NCBI GenBank assembly: GCA_030068525.1
Contig: JASJOS010000001.1
Coordinates: 186,001 to 250,000 of the forward strand
Direction: 5' to 3'
Length of the DNA: 64,000 bases
Source: Xanthocytophaga flava
Lineage (GTDB): Bacteria; Bacteroidota; Bacteroidia; Cytophagales; 172606-1
Below the pieces are notes generated by a model. That model saw only the letters and a program-made list of their open reading frames with translations, searched no databases and was not told the origin of the DNA. Shown here piece after piece: positions 18,067 through 26,807 of this stretch (the first letter of the stretch is position 1; every line of letters starts with the position of its first letter). The translations under genes and the position numbers were made by a program.

Positions 18067-18801
18067 ATGGAAAATACAGAATTAATCGAACGGTACTTTG
18101 AAGGCAAACTAAGTCCTCACGAGAGAAAGGAATTCGAAACTCGGGTAGCTCAGGAAACTTCCTTTTCAGAAGAGGTTGCTTTACAAAGAACAATACGCGA
18201 AGGTTTACGAGCTGTAGGACGTGGACGAATGTTATCCAAACTGGAAGAAGTTGAAAGCAACATGTCAGCATATCATCCTCCTACCCAAGTCATCCGATTT
18301 GATGAGCGTACACGTCAACGTTTTTACTGGGCGGCAGCAGCAGCTATTGTGTTATTGATACCTGTCTACCTGCTGTTAAAAGCTAATGTATCTCATGATG
18401 CACTTTTTGCACGTTATTTCACTCCATATGAAAATACGGCAACGCAATCTGCCAATCAGGACCCTTTAAACCATGCGCTACAGCTATATCGTGCCAAAAA
18501 CTATGCGCAGGCATTAGGTATATTGGAAACATTAGAAGATAAAGGAAATGCATCTGACTCAGCCTTATTTTACAAAGCTAATGTACATATGCAGCTGGAA
18601 CAGCCCGCCGAGGCCATTACAACCCTAAAACAGATCTCCTCTACATCTACATTTTATGATGAGGCACAGTGGTATCTTGCATTAGCCTACTTCCAGAATA
18701 AGGAAACGAACAAAGCAAAGGAAATAGTAACAAGCATTACACAAACACCTGCACATCCTTATCATCAACAAGCGCAGGAGCTATACAAAGAGTTGAAATA
18801 A
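18067..18801 (+). CDS. Single-pass membrane protein with TPR domain, probable partner of the sigma factor
   Basis: 244 residues from ATG 18067. Residues 1-60 (ELIERYFEGKLSPHERKEFE) match the short helical region often found in Bacteroidota proteins encoded after ECF sigma factors, where it may act like an anti-sigma domain. A transmembrane helix (WAAAAAIVLLIPVYLLL, about 92-110) follows. The rest, about 135-244, holds tetratricopeptide repeats (LYRAKNYAQALGILETLEDK). The TPRs would face the periplasm. The link to the upstream sigma factor is inferred from order and architecture. Confidence 0.8.
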   Translation: MENTELIERYFEGKLSPHERKEFETRVAQETSFSEEVALQRTIREGLRAVGRGRMLSKLEEVESNMSAYHPPTQVIRFDERTRQRFYWAAAAAIVLLIPVYLLLKANVSHDALFARYFTPYENTATQSANQDPLNHALQLYRAKNYAQALGILETLEDKGNASDSALFYKANVHMQLEQPAEAITTLKQISSTSTFYDEAQWYLALAYFQNKETNKAKEIVTSITQTPAHPYHQQAQELYKELK

Positions 18802-18814
18802 TTTACTATAACAG

Positions 18815-18855
18815 GTTCCGGATCGATATACTCTCGTTTTATACCAATCCGGAAC
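18815..18855. terminator. Possible terminator between convergent genes
   Basis: Stem GTTCCGGAT / ATCCGGAAC with a 23-nt loop between the TPR gene and the convergent potassium channel gene. The long loop and lack of a T-tract make this weak. Confidence 0.35.
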
Positions 18856-18858
18856 TTA

Positions 18859-19857
18859 TCATAAAACTCCTATCTTCTTATTGACATTTCTGATTTGCTC
18901 AAGCGCTCCCATTAAAATCAAACGATCACCACTATGTAGCTGAGCAGTCGGAGCAGGATTAAGTATGTAATCTCCAGCTGTTGTTTTTACTCCCAATACG
19001 GTAGCACCTGTAGTACGCCAGGCATCCAACTCAACTAAACTGACATTTTTATCCACAATCAGTTCAGCAATCTGAAAGTTATCACTCATCTGTGTGCTTA
19101 ATAAGTCGATAAATTCTTTTACATCTGGCATTAGAGTAAGCATAGCCATATGCGCCCCTCCTATCGTATCAGGCATAATCACATTGTTAGCCCCTGCTAT
19201 CTTCAGTTTGCGAACACTCGTATAATCTGAAGCACGACTAATAATGGTAATCTTTTTATTAAGATCACGTGCGGTCAATACCACAAATACGTTATCTGCA
19301 TCATTAGGCATAGCACAAATCAATGAACGGGCACGATCTATCCCAGCTTCCAGCAATATTTCATCTTTGGTAGCATCTGCCATCATTCTGTGTGTTAAAG
19401 GAAAGTCTGCATTCTCGAATTTATCTGCATTCATCTCTATGACTACAAATGGAATTTTATTTCTGTATAAGACAGAAGCAGCCTCTCTTCCATTACGTCC
19501 AAATCCACAGACAATTACATGATCTTTAATTTCATTAATAGCTTCTTTCATTTTAAAGGCTTTGTAAGACTGAATAAACTCTCCATCAAACACAAAACGA
19601 CTCACTACCGTGATAAAATAGGTAAAAATGCTGATGTTAAACAATATCAGAAAAATAGTAAAGACCCTTCCTGTAGATGATAAGGGATGTACCTCTGTAA
19701 ATCCAACTGTCGATACAGTAATAGATGTCATATAAAGAGCATCTAACCATGAATAATTTTCTATCACCACATATCCAACTACACCTGACAGTATAGACCC
19801 GGCAAAAAGAATTAGAGGAATATAAATCTTAGAGATAACGTACAAATAAGAACGCAT
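18859..19857 (-). CDS. Potassium channel with TrkA-N (RCK) and TrkA-C domains
   Basis: 332 residues from ATG 19857; a GTG 17 codons upstream is possible. An ion-channel-2 unit of two transmembrane helices flanks the pore loop with selectivity filter STVGFTE (about residues 48-54), a variant of TVGYG in which the last Gly is replaced. A Rossmann RCK domain (VIVCGFGRNGREAA, nucleotide-binding GxGxxG) and a C-terminal TrkA-C domain follow. Such channels tetramerise in the inner membrane and are gated by nucleotides or ions. It is monocistronic; the strong hairpin upstream belongs to the TonB receptor gene. Confidence 0.9.
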   Translation of the reverse strand: MRSYLYVISKIYIPLILFAGSILSGVVGYVVIENYSWLDALYMTSITVSTVGFTEVHPLSSTGRVFTIFLILFNISIFTYFITVVSRFVFDGEFIQSYKAFKMKEAINEIKDHVIVCGFGRNGREAASVLYRNKIPFVVIEMNADKFENADFPLTHRMMADATKDEILLEAGIDRARSLICAMPNDADNVFVVLTARDLNKKITIISRASDYTSVRKLKIAGANNVIMPDTIGGAHMAMLTLMPDVKEFIDLLSTQMSDNFQIAELIVDKNVSLVELDAWRTTGATVLGVKTTAGDYILNPAPTAQLHSGDRLILMGALEQIRNVNKKIGVL

Positions 19858-19917
19858 GTAAATTGGGTAACAAAGTACAAGGCACAACTTACAAAATTTT
19901 GTAATCACTAATAGCTT

Positions 19918-19974
19918 ATAAACTAAGCAGCAGCGTTACAAATGAAGTATTTGTAACGCTGCTGCTTAGTTTAT
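19918..19974 (-). terminator. Long perfect terminator hairpin after the TonB receptor gene
   Basis: Perfect inverted repeat of about 26 bp (ATAAACTAAGCAGCAGCGTT... and its complement) with a 5-nt GAAGT loop, located 15 bp after the receptor stop codon. Confidence 0.8.
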
Positions 19975-19989
19975 GAGTCTTATATTTTC

Positions 19990-22353
19990 TTAAAACTTAA
20001 GATTTACAGAAAGCAGGAAATTCGTTCCCGCTTGTGGGTAATAATAATTTTCGGTAGTAAATTTACCTTCCGATATATAGCTGAATGTATATCCATTGGA
20101 TTCATACAGGTGATTGAACATATTGTTTACCAATACATTAAATCCGATTTCCTTTACAAATTTTGGTTTAACCGTATAGTTGATCCGAATATCATTTACA
20201 AAAAAGCTATTTAGTTTACGATTGTTATTGGAAGTATTATCCAGATATTGCTTTCCTACGTATTTCGACAACCAACTTACTTCTAGGCCAGCCAGAGGTT
20301 TATAGGATAAAGTCCCAGCAGCAATAATATTTGGTGAGAATGAAATGTCTGTTTCTTTATACTCCTTTATCTCTTGTATCTGTGTATCGTAATTATCAAT
20401 ATACTCCTGATATTTACGAATTTTGTTTTTACTAAACGTTGCATTAGCGCCTAAAGTCCACTTTGACGAAAGTTTCACATTTCCTTCTACTTCAACCCCC
20501 ATGCGATAACTTCGGGCAATATTGGTTCGGGTATATGCTCCTACATCGTTAATTTGCCCGGTAAGTACCAGCTGATTTTTATAATACATCAGGTAATAAT
20601 TGACAGAGAGAAGATATCTCTTATTTTGTTTTCGAAATCCTACCTCCAGATTCCGTAAGCGTTCAAGCTTTGGTCGACTTTTAGACGTAGACTGGACAAA
20701 ATCATCCCGGGTAGGTTCCCGATGTCCGATACTATAGGAAGCATAAGCACTGTTTTCGTCAGATGGATGATAGGTAATACCTATTTTGGGATTGAAGAAG
20801 CTATAAAAAGCAAATTGTTCTATATTACGTAAATTTTGATCAAGTCCAAGAAATGAGTAAGTGATATACCGATTTTGTAAATCCAGAAAGCCATTCAACT
20901 TGTCTGAGAAATCATAATTCCCCTTTGCATAGAAATTTATATCTCCTTTACTGGCATCATCGTTATAATATCGTTGTCTGATTTCACTCGTACTGGCAAA
21001 TCTTGCCCATATTACTTCACCATAATGTTTGCCTTTATAATTATTAGCTCCCCCACCTAAGGTTGCCGAGAATCGTTTTAATGAATTATAACTTACAGAC
21101 CACACCAAACCATAAAAATCATTATCCAACCAACGTCGCCGAATTAAATCTGTTGCTGTAATTACAGAATCTCCAATAGTAATAGAAGGAAGATTATAAG
21201 AACTCAAACTCTCACCTGGTTTATATTCTTCATAGTAGCCTTCTCCATGTGTATAATGTAGCGCCAGGTTAGCGTTCCAGTTACGATTAAACTCATGTGT
21301 CAGGAATAGCTGATAATGATCTTGTTGGTAATTATCGGTCTGATTATCATATGTATAAGCATTGTATGTACGATCCGTATTCAGAAGGTATTCTGGTACA
21401 CCATTCCATGCCTGATAGGTCACTTCTTTACCAGAAAAGACATTGAACTTAATCATAGTACTTCCTGCATAATACCCGCCAGATAAAAAGAACGATTTCA
21501 GATTGCTGGACGCTCTGTCTACATAGCCATCAGAACTGATTTTTGATAAGCGTCCATCAAAAGCCCATTTTCCATTTATCAAGCCTGTACCTACCCGGGC
21601 AGTATGTTTCCAGGTATTAAAAGATCCATAGGCATTATTGATTTCGGCATAAGGTTTCTGGTTCAGTTGATTAGTCTGCACATTAACAGTTGCCCCAAAA
21701 GAAGCAGCACCATTTGTGGATGTACCAACACCCCGTTGAATCTGAATATTGTCAACAGACGACGCAAAATCGGGCATATTTACCCAATACACTCCATGTG
21801 ATTCTGCATCATTCATAGGAATACCATTGACAGTAACATTAATACGTGTAGGATCACTTCCCCGAATGCGAATACCTGTATATCCTACACCTGCCCCTGC
21901 ATCAGAACTAACAACAACAGAAGGTGTCTGGTTTAATAGAAATGGAAGGTCTTGTCCAAGATTCTGTTTGGCAAGCGTCTCTTTGTCGACAGAGGTAAAG
22001 GTAGTGCCTGATTTCTGCGAAGCTCTTGTTGCAGCTACTACAATTTCGTCTGCTACATATTCCATCTTTTTCAGATCAATATCTAGTGCCAGATCTGATG
22101 TTAAGTCGATTTCTCTGCTTAATTTTTCATATCCAATAAAACTGACGATTACCACATACTTTCCAGAAGGGAGATTCCGTAAATAATATCTGCCATCAGC
22201 CATTGAAAGAGACCCTTTAAAAGTATTTTGCAGACTTACTGTAGCTCCTGACAATGGTTGTCCTCCGGAGGTTATTCTACCAGAAATGGTGTATTGTGCC
22301 CACGACAAAGATGATAACATCATTGCAATGAAAAGAAGAGTAAATTTCTTCAT
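19990..22353 (-). CDS. TonB-dependent outer membrane receptor, probable thiamine compound uptake
   Basis: 787 residues from ATG 22353 (signal peptide MKKFTLLFIAMMLSSLSWAQ). An upstream extension of the frame would translate the riboswitch and is rejected. Domains: carboxypeptidase-regulatory-like sandwich (about 20-95; ISGRITSGGQPLSGATV), TonB plug (about 110-235; SVVVSSDAGAGVGYTGIRIR, then NVTVNGIPMNDAESHGVYW), then a 22-strand-type beta barrel ending in an aromatic residue (LLSVNLKF). The leader carries a TPP aptamer. TPP-riboswitch-controlled TonB receptors are known in Bacteroidota as candidate thiamine transporters, so I infer that substrate class. No inner-membrane PnuT-like partner lies next to it in this window. 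Confidence 0.88.
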   Translation of the reverse strand: MKKFTLLFIAMMLSSLSWAQYTISGRITSGGQPLSGATVSLQNTFKGSLSMADGRYYLRNLPSGKYVVIVSFIGYEKLSREIDLTSDLALDIDLKKMEYVADEIVVAATRASQKSGTTFTSVDKETLAKQNLGQDLPFLLNQTPSVVVSSDAGAGVGYTGIRIRGSDPTRINVTVNGIPMNDAESHGVYWVNMPDFASSVDNIQIQRGVGTSTNGAASFGATVNVQTNQLNQKPYAEINNAYGSFNTWKHTARVGTGLINGKWAFDGRLSKISSDGYVDRASSNLKSFFLSGGYYAGSTMIKFNVFSGKEVTYQAWNGVPEYLLNTDRTYNAYTYDNQTDNYQQDHYQLFLTHEFNRNWNANLALHYTHGEGYYEEYKPGESLSSYNLPSITIGDSVITATDLIRRRWLDNDFYGLVWSVSYNSLKRFSATLGGGANNYKGKHYGEVIWARFASTSEIRQRYYNDDASKGDINFYAKGNYDFSDKLNGFLDLQNRYITYSFLGLDQNLRNIEQFAFYSFFNPKIGITYHPSDENSAYASYSIGHREPTRDDFVQSTSKSRPKLERLRNLEVGFRKQNKRYLLSVNYYLMYYKNQLVLTGQINDVGAYTRTNIARSYRMGVEVEGNVKLSSKWTLGANATFSKNKIRKYQEYIDNYDTQIQEIKEYKETDISFSPNIIAAGTLSYKPLAGLEVSWLSKYVGKQYLDNTSNNNRKLNSFFVNDIRINYTVKPKFVKEIGFNVLVNNMFNHLYESNGYTFSYISEGKFTTENYYYPQAGTNFLLSVNLKF

Positions 22354-22414
22354 GAATGATTTTTTGCAGAATAAAACATAAGGTATGCCAGGGGCTGACA
22401 AGCCTTCTTTTGTC

Positions 22415-22492
22415 TTTTCCTTCGCCGGTACTAACCGAATCAGGTTCAAGGGTATGATCTCAGCCCGTAATGTTAAAGGCACCCCTAAGACC
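22415..22492 (-). promoter_or_regulatory. TPP (thiamine pyrophosphate) riboswitch
   Basis: The minus strand shows the THI-box order: GGGGTGCC (22487 downwards), ACGGGCTGAGATCATACCC, TGAACCTGATTCGGTTAGTA, CCGGCGAAGG. These are the conserved elements of the TPP aptamer. It sits about 60 nt upstream of the receptor start codon. Downstream of the aptamer, TGTCAGCCCC (minus strand of 22391-22400) can pair with the aptamer core GGGCTGA (minus strand of 22460-22466). This offers an alternative fold when TPP is absent. High TPP should repress the receptor. Confidence 0.92.
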
Positions 22493-22494
22493 AA

Positions 22495-23095
22495 TTATTT
22501 TCTTACATTATAATTGTATCCTCTTAGTATAATAAGTTCTCTAAAAGATAAAGAGAACACTGCAAAGATATAAAATTTATATATGTGTTTGACTAATCTA
22601 ACAAAAAACTTACCTGTAGCCTATTTGATGTTAGTGTGCAGACTAATTCCAAACTATCTATAATACACATACAACAAACTGATAATCAAAATCATACAAA
22701 ACACACAGATTTCAAAAAATGGGATAGAATTACTCTGCAAACCTTATTCCCTGGTTAGTAAACAGGCCTTATTATGCTAATGCACAAACATTTATACTTA
22801 AAAACATAAAAATGATTTTCAAACACATAAATGAAAAATAGCAATAATTGTAACTCTAAAATTTGCACTATTTCCTATCACTTATTCACAAATACAGCAA
22901 CTACTAATTTTAATATCTCGTTGTGTTTTTTTATTCTATTCGTACCTCCATCTATATATAGTCTCTTTAAAAAGAATCTATTACATTGTTCATTATCTGC
23001 CCTCTATGATTATTAAATAGTCAATAAAGACATTATTTTTGTTTGATCATTTATAAATTAGTTATACTACATATAAAAATTCCTTCTTAAAGATC
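22495..23095. other. Divergent intergenic region
   Basis: 600 bp of AT-rich DNA without a credible gene. On the minus strand TATCTTTG (22570-22563) could be the -7 element of the riboswitch transcript. On the plus strand TATTTTTG (23034-23041) could serve the gene at 23096. Neither has a clear TTTG at the right distance, so both are tentative. Confidence 0.35.
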
Positions 23096-23500
23096 ATGGA
23101 AAAGATATCTTATTACAAGGCTCCCCACGTAGAAGTGGTGTACAATCCAACACATCAAACTGTTGAGTATAAATGGATAGGTTTCGTTAACGATGCAAAA
23201 GCCAAAGAAGGTATGCAAAAAATAACAGAAGCGATCATTAAATACAAAGCGCCTTTTATGATAGCTGATCTGATCGAGTTTAAAGGTGGCCTACCTGAAA
23301 CAGCTCAGTATGTCAACGACATTTGGAGTGAAGATCTTAAGAAAGCAGGCTTACAGAAGATCGCACTAAACCTGCCTGAAAGCATCTTTGGAGAGATCAC
23401 GAATAAGAAAGCATTGGGAGAAAAATTTGTTTCTCTACATACTGTAGAAAAATTCGCAGCATCTTTTGAGCAAGCTTATCAATGGTTTAAAAGCAAATAA
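23096..23500 (+). CDS. SpoIIAA-like (STAS/SEC14-fold) protein A
   Basis: 134 residues. It resembles the SpoIIAA-like small alpha/beta proteins frequent in Cytophagales: alternating strands and helices, a central MIADLIEFKGGLPETAQYV, and LKKAGLQKIALNLPESIFGE. A paralogue lies at 26808-27209 and shares the W-x-GF motif near residue 25, the IxD segment and the GLxKxAxxLxExxF block. The paralogues flank the decarboxylase/acetyltransferase operon. Possibly a small-ligand-binding or partner-binding protein; the actual role is unknown. Cytoplasmic. Confidence 0.65.
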   Translation: MEKISYYKAPHVEVVYNPTHQTVEYKWIGFVNDAKAKEGMQKITEAIIKYKAPFMIADLIEFKGGLPETAQYVNDIWSEDLKKAGLQKIALNLPESIFGEITNKKALGEKFVSLHTVEKFAASFEQAYQWFKSK

Positions 23501-23507
23501 AAGAAAG

Positions 23508-23541
23508 AATCCCACTGCACATAAACAGTGGGATTTTTTTT
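23508..23541. terminator. Rho-independent terminator
   Basis: Stem AATCCCACTG / CAGTGGGATT with an 8-nt loop followed by a run of eight T. It ends the SpoIIAA-like gene and lies 4 bp before the convergent acetyltransferase stop, so it can serve both. Confidence 0.85.
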
Positions 23542-23544
23542 AAC

Positions 23545-24216
23545 TTAGTTATTGAAATATTTAATAATCAACTGACATTTTTCACAATCCTGAATGTCAG
23601 CAAATACAGGTGCGTCTTCAAACAAAAACTCTTTGTATTCAACAATATCAAGTGGTTGATAACCAAAGCGATTTACATACACATGTTGAGAGATTGGTCC
23701 TGTTGCTTCTCCAATTGCACCTTTAAAGTTTTTTGACTGTGCAAGCTTTTCCGCTTCCAGAGTAAGTTCATCAATAACTCCCTTTCCAGCAAACTCTTTC
23801 CGTACTCCACCCATAAACAAATGATATAACTCTCCCTGCGCTACGACATTCTGGCTTTTAAATTTATTAGTCAGTTCTTCCAGAAGTCCAAAGATCGGGA
23901 AGAACTTTTCTGAAATTGTCTCAATCCCCTCTGGAAGTTCAGTAATAAAATCTTCACAAACCAAACACCCAATAACTTCTCCAGATATACTATCCTTTGC
24001 CACAATAGACAAGCCATCCGTTACAGCTTTATTTACAAATAACTTTGCAAAATGATCAAATTCCTTTTTGGAAATACCCAGTAATTTGGTCATAGGTTCA
24101 CCATAAGTAAAAGTAGAAGAAATGCAGTCCACAGCCCCCTCTACATCATCTTTAGTGAGTACACTGTAAGTAATTGTTTCCTGTGCAGGTGCAGATGAAT
24201 AAACAGCGTTTAGCAT
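23545..24216 (-). CDS. GNAT-family N-acetyltransferase resembling arylalkylamine N-acetyltransferases
   Basis: 223 residues. The layout matches the insect-type arylalkylamine (dopamine) N-acetyltransferase group: an N-terminal FTYGEPMTKLLG (the family's F-x-x-x-EPL motif), DGLSIVAKDSISGEVIGCLV (typical DGLSxxAxDxxxGxxxG), and acetyl-CoA motif A around VRKEFAGKGVIDELTLEAEK. These enzymes move acetyl from acetyl-CoA to amines such as tryptamine or dopamine. It lies 46 bp downstream of a PLP amino acid decarboxylase on the same strand. That suggests decarboxylation then N-acetylation in one operon. The substrate assignment is inference. Confidence 0.72.
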   Translation of the reverse strand: MLNAVYSSAPAQETITYSVLTKDDVEGAVDCISSTFTYGEPMTKLLGISKKEFDHFAKLFVNKAVTDGLSIVAKDSISGEVIGCLVCEDFITELPEGIETISEKFFPIFGLLEELTNKFKSQNVVAQGELYHLFMGGVRKEFAGKGVIDELTLEAEKLAQSKNFKGAIGEATGPISQHVYVNRFGYQPLDIVEYKEFLFEDAPVFADIQDCEKCQLIIKYFNN

Positions 24217-24262
24217 AAATTTTAAAAAGGTTTTGAGATGATAGGATGAATTATAACTAGGT

Positions 24263-25798
24263 TTAATTATTTTGCTTTTGCATGTATTTATACTCGATAT
24301 TTACCATCGCAGCTGTAGTATCTTCTGCTACTACTTGCCTTACCATTAATGTGTTATACACTTCCTTCGCTATCATCTGAATACGAGTAACTGTTTCAAG
24401 TATATCTTCTTCAGATGTACGAGGATTAATGGTACACATACGCATCACCAGCTTTCCATTAAGTCTTGTAGTTGGGGTTAAGGCAAACTTATCATCTGCA
24501 ACAGCCAGAGCTATAGCCTCATTTAGTTCTTCAATCATTTTCTCATCAAGAGAAGCAGGGGCATATCGAAAAGTCACAATACCAAGCCTGGCATCACTCA
24601 TAACCTGCCATCCGTCTCGTTCTTCCCATAAATTCTGTACATACTTCGCCAGTTTGATACCACGATCAATAGCAGAGCTAAAGTTTTCCAGACCAAATAT
24701 TTTGATAGACATCCATAGTTTGAGTGCTCTGTCACATCGGGTAAGCTGAAGACCTTTTCCATAAAAATTAACATCATTCATGGATTCTTCCAGATTCCGC
24801 ATATAATCGGCAGTCATATCAAAAGTTTCTGCCAGCCATCTATCTTCTTTCACTAACAAGCAACCCACTTCATAAGGCTGGAAAAACCATTTGTGAGGAT
24901 CTACAGTAAGTGAGTGAGCATACTGTATACCATTCAGCATTTCTTTTGCTTCTTTACTCAAAGAAGCTGCAGCGCCGTAGGCACCATCAACATGCAACCA
25001 CATATCTTCCTGCTCACAGATAGCATATATTTCCATTAATGAATCAATTGCTCCGGTATTGGTTGTGCCAGCATTGGCAATGATACAGAATGGATGTAGT
25101 CCGGCTGCTTTATCTGTTTCTATCTGTTGTCTCAGATATTCTACATCCATACAATAATCCGCTCCAACCGGAATCTTTCGAATCTGATCAGTCGCAAATC
25201 CCAGGATATAGGCAGCCCGTTCATTAGACCAATGCGCCTGATTTGAGAAATATAGTACGGCATTCTCAATCTTATCATTCAGTTTAATTTTTCTGGCAAC
25301 AGTAAGTCCACTGAGATTTGCAATAGATCCTCCTCCCACCATAATACCTCCTGCTTTCTCAGGAAAGCCAATTATCTCCTTAAGCCAATCAATTACAATG
25401 ATTTCTATTTGAGTGGGCCCTGAAGACAGCATCCATGCCCCTGTGGTAATATTGAATCCTGTAGTCAACAAATCAGCCATAACACTTACAAAATTGCTGG
25501 GACCTGGTACCCATCCAAAAAGGCGTGGATGGTTCATATGCATAATATGGCTAAAAATATCCCATATCGCTTGTTCGAATACATCCTCCCACTTTGCTCC
25601 TTTTTGAGGTGCAGGTTCCCGCAATAAGGCCTCCATTTGCTGACGGCCTACCATGTTTACAACAGGTTTGTCTTTAAGAACTACAGAATGTTCGATAATG
25701 GTATCAATAACCTTATACCCAAATCTGCGCATCTCTTCCTGAGATAGCTGTAATTGTGCATAGTCAGATAATTGCAAACTGTTTTTAGACTCAAACAT
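24263..25798 (-). CDS. PLP-dependent group II amino acid decarboxylase (aromatic-L-amino-acid or related)
   Basis: 511 residues. Group II fold-type I decarboxylase: PLP lysine K303 in SLTVDPHKWFFQPYEVGCLL, cofactor Asp271 in WLHVDGAYGA, PLP-stacking His189 in SNQAHWSNERAAY, and N-terminal HPRLFGWVPGPSNFVSVMAD. This architecture is shared by aromatic-L-amino-acid, histidine and some glutamate decarboxylases. The P-x-x-F-GWVPGP start and overall length fit the aromatic/tyrosine branch best, but specificity is not certain. It is the first gene of an operon with the arylalkylamine-NAT-like enzyme. Confidence 0.85.
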   Translation of the reverse strand: MFESKNSLQLSDYAQLQLSQEEMRRFGYKVIDTIIEHSVVLKDKPVVNMVGRQQMEALLREPAPQKGAKWEDVFEQAIWDIFSHIMHMNHPRLFGWVPGPSNFVSVMADLLTTGFNITTGAWMLSSGPTQIEIIVIDWLKEIIGFPEKAGGIMVGGGSIANLSGLTVARKIKLNDKIENAVLYFSNQAHWSNERAAYILGFATDQIRKIPVGADYCMDVEYLRQQIETDKAAGLHPFCIIANAGTTNTGAIDSLMEIYAICEQEDMWLHVDGAYGAAASLSKEAKEMLNGIQYAHSLTVDPHKWFFQPYEVGCLLVKEDRWLAETFDMTADYMRNLEESMNDVNFYGKGLQLTRCDRALKLWMSIKIFGLENFSSAIDRGIKLAKYVQNLWEERDGWQVMSDARLGIVTFRYAPASLDEKMIEELNEAIALAVADDKFALTPTTRLNGKLVMRMCTINPRTSEEDILETVTRIQMIAKEVYNTLMVRQVVAEDTTAAMVNIEYKYMQKQNN

Positions 25799-26807
25799 AA
25801 TGTGGAGATAATCAGAAATAAGTAATGATTAATTGGGTTTATGATTAATTGGGTGTGGTTATAATCAAGGATATTAAGACTAACAGTGCATTAGAATCAC
25901 TTTTCTAAAGATTATCTACTTAGCATAAACCGTTCTCATCCAATAGTATCTGATAAACAAACACTTAGGCGTTTATTAAAATACAATTAAAAAATAAAAA
26001 TAACACAAAAACACTTTTATATTTTGCTCTAACAATCGCATACCACAATATGTATATTTTTTTCATAATATACTAAAAAAGAATAGTATAAAATATATTT
26101 TTCATAAAAAAAGATACATATTTTTAATATATACATAAAAGTTATATTAAATTTACAAATAACGTATTCTTACTCACATAGATAGCTAAGAGACCTTATA
26201 AGAAAAAGACAATTATTAATATTAATTAGCGGATTTACTGTTGTAAGTTGGATAGGTCGTACTAAAATCTGTAGCAAAAGGGAATTGTGTGCTAGCTGGA
26301 AGTTAAAAGGATTTGGATTGATGTATTTTGATTTGTTTTCAACAAATTAAGAGGTAAATAATAATTAATCGTTCAGATTATCAGATTTAGTGTAGATAAT
26401 CTTTCAGCAAATGAATCAGTATCTGAACACTGTAATTTCCGAGGAGTGCACCCTATGTGCAAGTAGGATCTAGAAAACATTGAGATTTGATTCAAGAATA
26501 AACTATTCCATTTTTTCTAAAGTTACTCTTTTCTTACACAAATGCCAAAACTATACAGAGGGATTTATTACTATATACACATTTTACAGATATGTATCCA
26601 TAATAACTATCTTTGTTTAAAAGATATCTGTTTCATTTTCACATAGTTTGTACTGCATTTATTTGAAAGGAAGAACTTGCTTGCTTTCATATTTATTCTA
26701 CTGAATCAAATTTATTGTGGATTTAATACAACAATCTCCTGAAACTTTATAGATGCAATACCTTGAGAATTATGAGTCGCAAGGTACTATATTTATTTTA
26801 TCTATAG
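25799..26807. other. Long gene-free AT-rich region
   Basis: About 1 kb upstream of the decarboxylase gene without a believable frame on either strand. It contains long A/T runs (25975-26165). A short inverted repeat TACCTTG / CAAGGTA lies near 26762-26786, after the stop of the SpoIIAA-like gene B, but has no T-tract. I see no RNA gene. Confidence 0.4.

Noticed and set aside
22354-22494. N-terminal extension of the TonB receptor by 47 codons
   Set aside because: It would translate the TPP riboswitch; the signal peptide at MKKFTLLFIA gives the true start.
22831-23016. 61-codon frame in the divergent region before the SpoIIAA-like gene A
   Set aside because: Asn/Phe/Ser-rich translation typical of AT-rich non-coding DNA; no motif or context.
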